Source of the DNA: Siniperca chuatsi
Taxonomy: Eukaryota > Chordata > Actinopteri > Centrarchiformes > Sinipercidae
Reading direction: 5' to 3'
DNA length: 64,000 bases
Assembly: GCF_020085105.1 (NCBI RefSeq)
Contig: NC_058043.1
Span: forward strand, 7,321,667-7,385,666
Shown here piece by piece: positions 58,136-64,000 of the stretch. A program made the position numbers and the translations under genes. The notes under the pieces were generated by a model. That model saw only the letters and a list, made by a program, of their open reading frames with translations, was not told the origin of the DNA and searched no databases. How positions within the stretch are numbered: the first letter of the stretch is position 1; every line of letters begins with the position of its first letter.

Positions 58136-61100
58136 CTGAACACACACAGAGAGAACTATTGGTCAAAATATACTTCAAGTATTGCATATTAGAATGTACA
58201 GTATTAGTCTAATACAATAGTCCTGCAATAAATCCTACCTTCATGAAGGTTACAATATGTTGATTCAACTGTGTGATTATTTTGGAGGCTGCAGTTTGTG
58301 GTGCTGTTGAACTGTATTAAGTTATACTGACAGGTGTTTCTATTATTTTGTATATCAGTGGCTAAACAGCAGAAACACTCTGTATCACCTCCCTGAATCA
58401 ACCCTTCTCCTAATACCTAATAAACTGGCAACTATAAATGTCTATTATCTAGATTTTGAGTATATATTTCGTACATTTTGACTTTGCCGGTGGACAGCGC
58501 GCTGGTCAGCCACTCCAGGTCTCTCAGTTTGAACGGCAGCAGGACAAGGCTGACGCCTCGATCAACGTCCACCGCGCTCTCCGGGTACAGGAAGTGATGC
58601 GTAGTCCGATTCCCAACATCTTTCTCAAATCCTCGAGTCACCGCCTTGTTCATCCTGTGGAGGAGAAAGGTGAGGAAGATGAGGAGGAGTACGATGAGGA
58701 GGAGGGTAAGACTTGTGTGTTTGTGGACATACGTACCGGATTACGGAGTCGTGGGAGTTGATCAGGTTGCCATACCCTGACCGTTGTAGGTTGCCAGAGT
58801 TGCCGACCACCGCGCAACTACGGCAACGGGAGGGGAGGGGCCTGAAGTCCACAGTGGGCGGGGAAATGACCTGGAACATCTTTGACATCACTTCTTCTAG
58901 AGTCTGGTCGTTACTGGACCGCTGAAGACCCTATGGAGACGTAGAGAATAACGCATTGTTTTTTAAATGTAGCTTTAATTAGCTATTTATAATCATATTC
59001 TGCTGGTCTAGCTCATAGACTGTATATAAAGATGGATGACGCGTCTCCACTTCCTCCCTATAGACTGAAATGAAGCCAAAATATCCCGGATACAGGTGTG
59101 CCATCTTGCTCTGGTGAGCCAGAGTCTGCGCAGTAGTGATCGGAGTTGGAGCCGCGGTATCGATGTCCCGCCCATATACCCGGCCGCCTCAATCGCGAGC
59201 AGGGCTCAGCTGTCAATAATGACATGAAACCCTGTTTTTATAACATTAAATAAATAAGTAAAACCAAACTTATCAGAAAAACGAACGCTTGAACACACAT
59301 CAGTGTGTACTTAGTTTTTGAGTTTGAGCCAAATATCTCATCCATCTAACAGGGGTGGGGTGGGGTTATGACCTATACTGCGACCAGCCACTAGGGGGCG
59401 ATCAAGATGTTTTGGCTTCACTTTTAGGGAGCTGACATGTTGTCCATCTTTATGTACAGTCTATGGTCCAGCGTCATCAAAAACATTTTTTAAATAAAAA
59501 CAAACACTTTCCAACAGCTCTAAAAGCGTTTTTTCATTCTTATCTTCATTTTACACTGTAGGTTGTTTATGCATGTTTTTACAGTTACAGTGTAACTAGA
59601 GCATACAGCTCTGGTTGTTAATTTTTAGCTCACACACAGAGTATATACAGTATGCTGTGGGTCAAACTGATGATGTTAGCAGTGTTTCTACCCCTCCCAC
59701 TGCCCCCCTTTAATCTACTAATGGTTTCTGCAGCAGGACTTAATCTATAAATGGAAAAAGACTCAGACATTTGTTTCTTCTTCCAGACTGCTGACGGCTC
59801 GGACAAAAACAACTAAGACGTTTTACATTTCAATTTTCTGAAAATACAGATTTTCATTAATGGTCCCGACTATTTACTGAAACACATTGTATGATCATAA
59901 TGCAGTATATCACACATTCTTCTTGGGTCGTCTAATAACACATCTTTGTTCTGTAAATGTGCTGATTTAAAAATTCTCAGTTCAGTGCTGTCAGGTCACT
60001 CCCAGCCTGCAATCCTTTTCTGTACACGGCTTCACACTTTGCTGTTGCACCACGGTCAGTTATTACAGAAGGCAAAAAAGGACACCTGAAAATCTTATTT
60101 ATTTACAATCTTTCTTTTGGTGATTTCCTTAATCTAAAGTATTAATATTGACATTATTGTTATCTGCAGTTTAATCGCTGATTGTGGAATAAAATTATGT
60201 TAGTACAAGAAATACGAGGATTTAGGCGTATCATGATTTAATCCAACAGTGATTTGATTTGACGGTGTAGTCCCTCATTCATCCAGGAGTGTTCCATCGT
60301 AGAAAAGGTTTCAGTCGTAGTCATCTGGACACTATTTTCAGAATCAAGACGTTTCGGCTCCCATCTGGAAGTCATTCTCAATTGTGAAAATGGTCCGAGA
60401 ACTCAGAAATTTAGTGATTTGATTTGTTTTTGGATACTTGCAGTAAAGCTGCTGTGTATAATAAAATCCTCACACTGTGATTTATTGATGTATGTAGATT
60501 AACTTGAAAAAAGTAGAACAGCTTTCTAAATATAAATTGTTTAATTAACTGAACTGAATTAGTTTACATTAAAACACATGTATAGCTTGGACCAAGACAC
60601 TGATTCTAAGAAAGACTTTTTTTTGAAGGCCAAACTTTAAGCTTGCATAACTAGCAGGTAGCCTGTTCACACAAGCAGACAAAAGCCTGTACTGATTATT
60701 TCAGTGAACAAAACCTTGATAATAATCCTTTTTAATCCAACCTGACTTTTTAAAACTGGATTTCAAACCTCAGACTGATAACTCATCGTGCAGGAATTTA
60801 TTTTTTTTTTAACACTCTCTAGTAGGAACAGCAACAGTAACATTCTTAGAAACTTCACTATTCCTGTTTTTTTATCCTTACCAGCCACCATCTGAGTGCA
60901 TCAGGGTCAAAGTTGTTGTTAGTGGCTTGGAGGACGGGCTGCTGTTTGGGGTCATAGCGTTGGCTGAACCAGTCTGACCCACCCAGGTCTGAAATACAGG
61001 ACACAGGACAACCACACGGCCTGAAAGAGGACGACACAGACGAGTCATACAGGGACAGAACAGGAAATCATGGGATACACAGAGTCCATGACCTCCCACG

Positions 61101-62340
61101 TGTTACCTCAGGACAGACTTGGAGGTTACTAAAGGCTCCTCCTTGGCTTCAGGCTGGGGGGTGCTGGGAGGGTCAGGGTTCAGATCAGCAGGAGGCGCAG
61201 TGGGTTCAACTACTGCAAAAACAAGCAGAACACTGCATCATGGGAGCTCTGCTAACACTGTTAGCATCTATATGATACAATCACAGCACTGCTACTGCTA
61301 ATGACACTACTGCCATCATTATCCTAATAGTACCACTACGACTATAATACTACTGCTGCTAACACCGTTAGCATCTATGATACAATCACAACACTACAAT
61401 TGCTAATACTACTAATATTGTTAATAGTAGTGCGACTAATTAATACTACACCTATTATCATCTCTATGACACAATCAAAACACTGCTACTTTGACTACTG
61501 CTAATAGTACTACTAATACTGCTGTTACTACAGCTATTGTTAACACTACTGTACTACTTATGCTAATATTGTTCTTCTACTACTACTATGAAAAATTCAA
61601 ACTATTAGCTACTATTACTACTTACTGTTACTGCTACTTCTAATACTACTGTAACTACTGTGGCTTCTACTACAGCCAGTACTCCTGATGTTATACTGCT
61701 AATGCAAAAGCAACGGTCAATACTACTACTATTAGTGCTGCAACCTCTAATACTACTGCTGCTAATATAATTGCTGCTGCAGTTGCTATCACTACTACTA
61801 CTGATACTACTAATACTGCTGCTACTACTACTGTTGCTATTAACTGTATTATTTTACTACAACTGCTATTTTGTTTACAGTAGCACAACACAATGAGTTC
61901 AGGCAGTGTTTGTGAAATAAGCCTAATTTAAACAAATCTGGAAACCAATTTTAGCAAAACAGGATGGACTATCTGCACGATCTTTTTTTTTTTTTTTTTT
62001 TTTTTACATAGAAATCGACATATGTCGTTTAACAAATTCAGTGATTATTGATCAAAATTGTTGTTACAGCTCCATCGTCAGGCCATTTTCGACAATTTTT
62101 TGTCTTGATTGATGGATAACACTTTAAACCTTACTGCTAAGTTTTGTCACACTGAGATTTTTCTTACTCCAGTGATGACGACATCAGCTCCTCACCTGTC
62201 TCCCTGCCGCTGGGCGTGGCCCAGATGATGGGCGTGACTAGTGACAGAGGCGGGAAATGTCTCCTCTGGATGCTCTGACTGGCGAGCATGAGGATGGCAG
62301 CGATCACCGCGGCAACGCACAGCTTTCTTCTCACCAACAT
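56809..62340 (-). CDS. st3gal1: Beta-galactoside alpha-2,3-sialyltransferase 1-like
   Basis: The product is a type II Golgi enzyme of family GT29 that moves sialic acid from CMP-Neu5Ac to galactose of core-1 O-glycans. Exons in transcript order: 62340-62196, 61212-61107, 61020-60882, 58921-58737, 58654-58475, 58135-58090, 57561-57442, 56976-56809. All junctions are GT/AG and phases close to 363 codons (362 residues). All sialylmotifs are present: L ([10 protein letters not shown] to HDSVIR), S ([18 protein letters not shown]), motif III (HHYWEE) and VS (VHSADFE). Residues agree with ST3GAL1/ST3GAL2 ([39 protein letters not shown]). The asap1 neighbour favours ST3GAL1; teleosts have several st3gal1-like copies, so orthology is provisional. 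Confidence 0.82.
58475..61020 (-). CDS. st3gal1: st3gal1-like exons 3-5: start of catalytic domain, sialylmotif L
   Basis: Exon 3 (61020-60882) encodes [20 protein letters not shown] and ends DALRWWL, corresponding to the WF-x-RF and RWWL region of ST3GAL1. Exon 4 (58921-58737) encodes [18 protein letters not shown] and motif L with its cysteine. Exon 5 (58654-58475) encodes [33 protein letters not shown] and [15 protein letters not shown]. Exons 4 and 5 are duplicated downstream. Confidence 0.85.
59014..59465. mobile_element. MITE with TIR CATAGACTGTATATAAAGATGG, copy 2
   Basis: Left CATAGACTGTATATAAAGAT, right ATCTTTATGTACAGTCTATG. The interior matches 36280-36756 (GAGCCAGAGTCTGCGCAGTA, GCGAGCAGGGCTCAGCTGTC). 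It is in st3gal1-like intron 3. Confidence 0.8.
60262..60395. repeat. Single-arm copy of the 16830 palindrome
   Basis: GGTGTAGTCCCTCATTCATC, CAGGAGTGTTCCATC, then GAAAAGGTTTCAGTCGTAGT and GACGTTTCGGCTCCCATCTG. It carries only one arm, ending near TCAATTGTGAAAATGG. It is in st3gal1-like intron 3. Confidence 0.8.
61107..62340 (-). CDS. st3gal1: st3gal1-like exons 1-2: signal anchor and stem
   Basis: Exon 1 (62340-62196) starts [20 protein letters not shown]: a basic start followed by a single hydrophobic segment of about 15 residues, as in Golgi type II enzymes. An upstream in-frame ATG at 62403 would add 21 unlike residues before the anchor and is not chosen. Exon 2 (61212-61107) encodes a proline-rich stem ([20 protein letters not shown]). 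The stem is low-complexity and weakly conserved, so exon 2 rests on splice sites and phase (1 in, 2 out). Confidence 0.72.
61225..61870. repeat. Degenerate (TAC/TGC)n trinucleotide-like region
   Basis: About 600 bases of loosely repeated ACTACTACTGCTGCTAATAC sequence, with GTTAGCATCTATATGATACA appearing twice near 61260 and 61368. It yields an artefactual hydrophobic minus-strand ORF (61691-61891). It lies in st3gal1-like intron 1. Confidence 0.8.
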
Positions 62341-63017
62341 GGCTGGACGGACGATGAGTGGATGGCGGCAGGAGGAAGGACGTGTTGTTGAGCTGTCAAT
62401 CAACCGTTCAGCCTGCTATGTCAGCATATTTGGACTGTGTCATCTGTTGGAAAATTTCCTCTGTTCTGTCATTGCTTCACTCAGCTTTATCTCCATGAAG
62501 CCTGATTGTGTAACTTCCTGTCCTGTGAACCACGCTGCTTTCTGACTGGTGGCGACAGGATCTATGGTCACACCTGGGTCAGACAGAAAGACACAGCAAC
62601 ATCTGCATCATTTAAAATAAAGTGATTAAGTGGAAACTATTTTTGTTTGCTCAAAATTAATAATTCTTTACATTATAAAACATTACAGAATTATACTTGT
62701 TTAAAAACCCTAAAATGTCTCCCTGTGGCTGCATACCAGTTTAACTCCACACTGTTTAAACATGATTGAAAACTGTGGAACCAGACTTGATGCTTGGCTG
62801 CCAGCTCAGTGTGTTGTTTTTGGACTGCTGCAGTAATAGATCATCCATTACAGACATCATGTTCTGAGGCCGGTTTAATAACATTAGCTGGATGACTGAA
62901 AAGACTTTTTAAAATTTATTGATTTATTTTTTTATTCAAGGAAATTCTGTGTTTTTAGTCAGTGCAGTTATCCAGATACCTGGTAACTCAGTAATTCTGC
63001 ATAGAGAGACAATATCT

Positions 63018-63120
63018 GTTATCCATAACAAACTAAATTATCCATAACAAACTAATTATCCATAACAAACTAATTATTCATAACAAACTACTTAAAACAA
63101 ACCAACTATCCATAACGAAC
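63018..63120 (+). repeat. Minisatellite, unit ATCCATAACAAACTAATT
   Basis: Five or six diverged copies of an 18-bp unit (TTATCCATAACAAACTAA). Upstream of st3gal1-like on its coding strand. No associated ORF. Confidence 0.8.
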
Positions 63121-63312
63121 AGTGTGCACAACAACACAGATGAAATCACCACAGAAGAACTTCAGTCAGAACCAGGAATCGATAAAAAAAAACAAAAAAA
63201 AACCCCCAGCAACAACAGTGAGGTTCAACACAAAGAGGATGAAGCCTGTACTATAACCAGACATGTTTTGATGATGAAGGTGATGATTGAAGAGTTTTTC
63301 TAAAATTATGAC

Positions 63313-63458
63313 TAGGGCTGAACAATTAATCAAAATTTTATCAAAATCACAATATGGCCTACTGCAATTTTCAATTCGCAGAAGGTGCAATATTTGTTAA
63401 AAGGCTAAAATGAGTGTCAAAATGTCCTGGCCTACACATCATATTCTACAGATCCCAG

Positions 63459-63493
<35 letters not shown>

Positions 63494-63631
63494 CACCATA
63501 ATCATTTAATGTTTTTCAGTGAAAATAATGATGTAAAATTTATCATTCCCCCTAATATCGCAAACCATTTCGCAACTGCAGTATCAGACAAAATAATCAC
63601 AATTAGACATTAGACAGTATGTTCAGCCCTA
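63313..63631. mobile_element. hAT-type MITE with exact 8-bp target duplication
   Basis: Ends TAGGGCTGAACAATTAATC and GTTCAGCCCTA are inverted. Flanking ATTATGAC occurs at 63305-63312 and again at 63632-63639, an intact 8-bp duplication as hAT elements make. The interior has a 30-odd base poly-A run (about 63460-63490) and no ORF. Confidence 0.85.
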
Positions 63632-63861
63632 ATTATGACATCATCTACAACACACTGCCTTCTTCCTTGAAAAACACAGGAAGAGAGAGGCATTGATTTT
63701 TGCTGATGAATGGAGTCCCCCTCCTCTTACTCCCACACCACACCTCCCCTCTCCTCCTGCAGGAATGTCTCCCTGCAGACAGACTCGGTCTCTGAATACC
63801 AATCAGATCTGATTCAGTTCAGCTTCTCCTGTTTCAGCTCCTGTCTGCTTCAATGTCTCTT

Positions 63862-63862
63862 T

Positions 63863-63904
<42 letters not shown>

Positions 63905-64000
63905 TGTACGTATACTTGTACTTGCTACATAGTGAGGACTGAAACACGTTTTTTTTTACCTACAGAGTGAGGACATTTTTGGAAAGTGAGGACATTTTGG
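63862..64000 (-). repeat. GT-flanked dispersed repeat, inverted copy cut by window end
   Basis: (GT)n at about 63868-63902, then ACTTGTACTTGCTACATAGT, GAGGACTGAAACACG, TTTTTTACCTACAG and GTGAGGACATTTTTGGAAAG. This is the reverse complement of the right half of the repeat at 3275-3612. Confidence 0.8.

Larger units (their letters stand above)
55101..58953. repeat. 1.51-kb direct duplication within st3gal1-like
   Basis: 55101-56610 and 57439-58953 are near identical in the same orientation, separated by 828 bases that contain the terminal exon. The first copy has many single-base losses and gains in homopolymers. Confidence 0.93.

Noticed and set aside
61691..61891. Hydrophobic 66-codon minus-strand ORF resembling a membrane peptide
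   Set aside because: It is a translation of degenerate trinucleotide repeats (TAC/TGC), which gives Val/Ala/Ile runs by chance.

Overview
This is a vertebrate nuclear DNA window, almost certainly from a spiny-rayed teleost fish. The evidence is intron-rich coding sequence, very abundant CA/GT microsatellites, and many short DNA-transposon derivatives and LINE scraps that I recognise as typical of teleost introns. There is no bacterial, phage, CRISPR or organellar signal, and I see no defence system or gene cassette. Exons were assembled by hand from splice sites, reading phase and protein similarity. All phases close within each gene except where noted.

Layout. (1) 1-17886, plus strand: the 3' part of a ferlin gene, best called fer1l6, with 24 exons and 1,069 C-terminal residues, including several C2 domains and the C-terminal membrane anchor. 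(2) 17887-20560: intergenic, with a long AT array and old repeats. (3) 20560-21346: CpG-rich promoter and 5'UTR. (4) 21347-48126, plus strand: a complete asap1-type ArfGAP gene (BAR, PH, ArfGAP, ankyrin, SH3; about 1,004 residues). It carries a one-base frameshift in one exon and a 2.05-kb tandem duplication around its SH3 exons; the upstream duplicate is broken. (5) 48127-56800: 3'UTR, intergenic repeats, a LINE reverse-transcriptase fragment and a broken duplicate of four sialyltransferase exons. (6) 56809-62340, minus strand: a complete st3gal1-like alpha-2,3-sialyltransferase gene (8 exons, 362 residues). (7) 62341-64000: repeats, including a hAT-type element with an exact 8-bp target-site duplication.

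The three genes do not form a pathway. Their neighbourhood resembles human 8q24, where FER1L6, ASAP1 and ST3GAL1 lie within several megabases, and this supports the paralogue calls.

The most interesting structure is intronic. Several short introns carry (CA)n just after the donor and (GT)n just before the acceptor, so the repeats could pair and bring the splice sites together. Two minisatellites, one in fer1l6 and one in asap1, begin exactly at an exon-intron donor and appear to have amplified the donor sequence itself. The two tandem duplications each have one indel-ridden copy and may be real or assembly artefacts.
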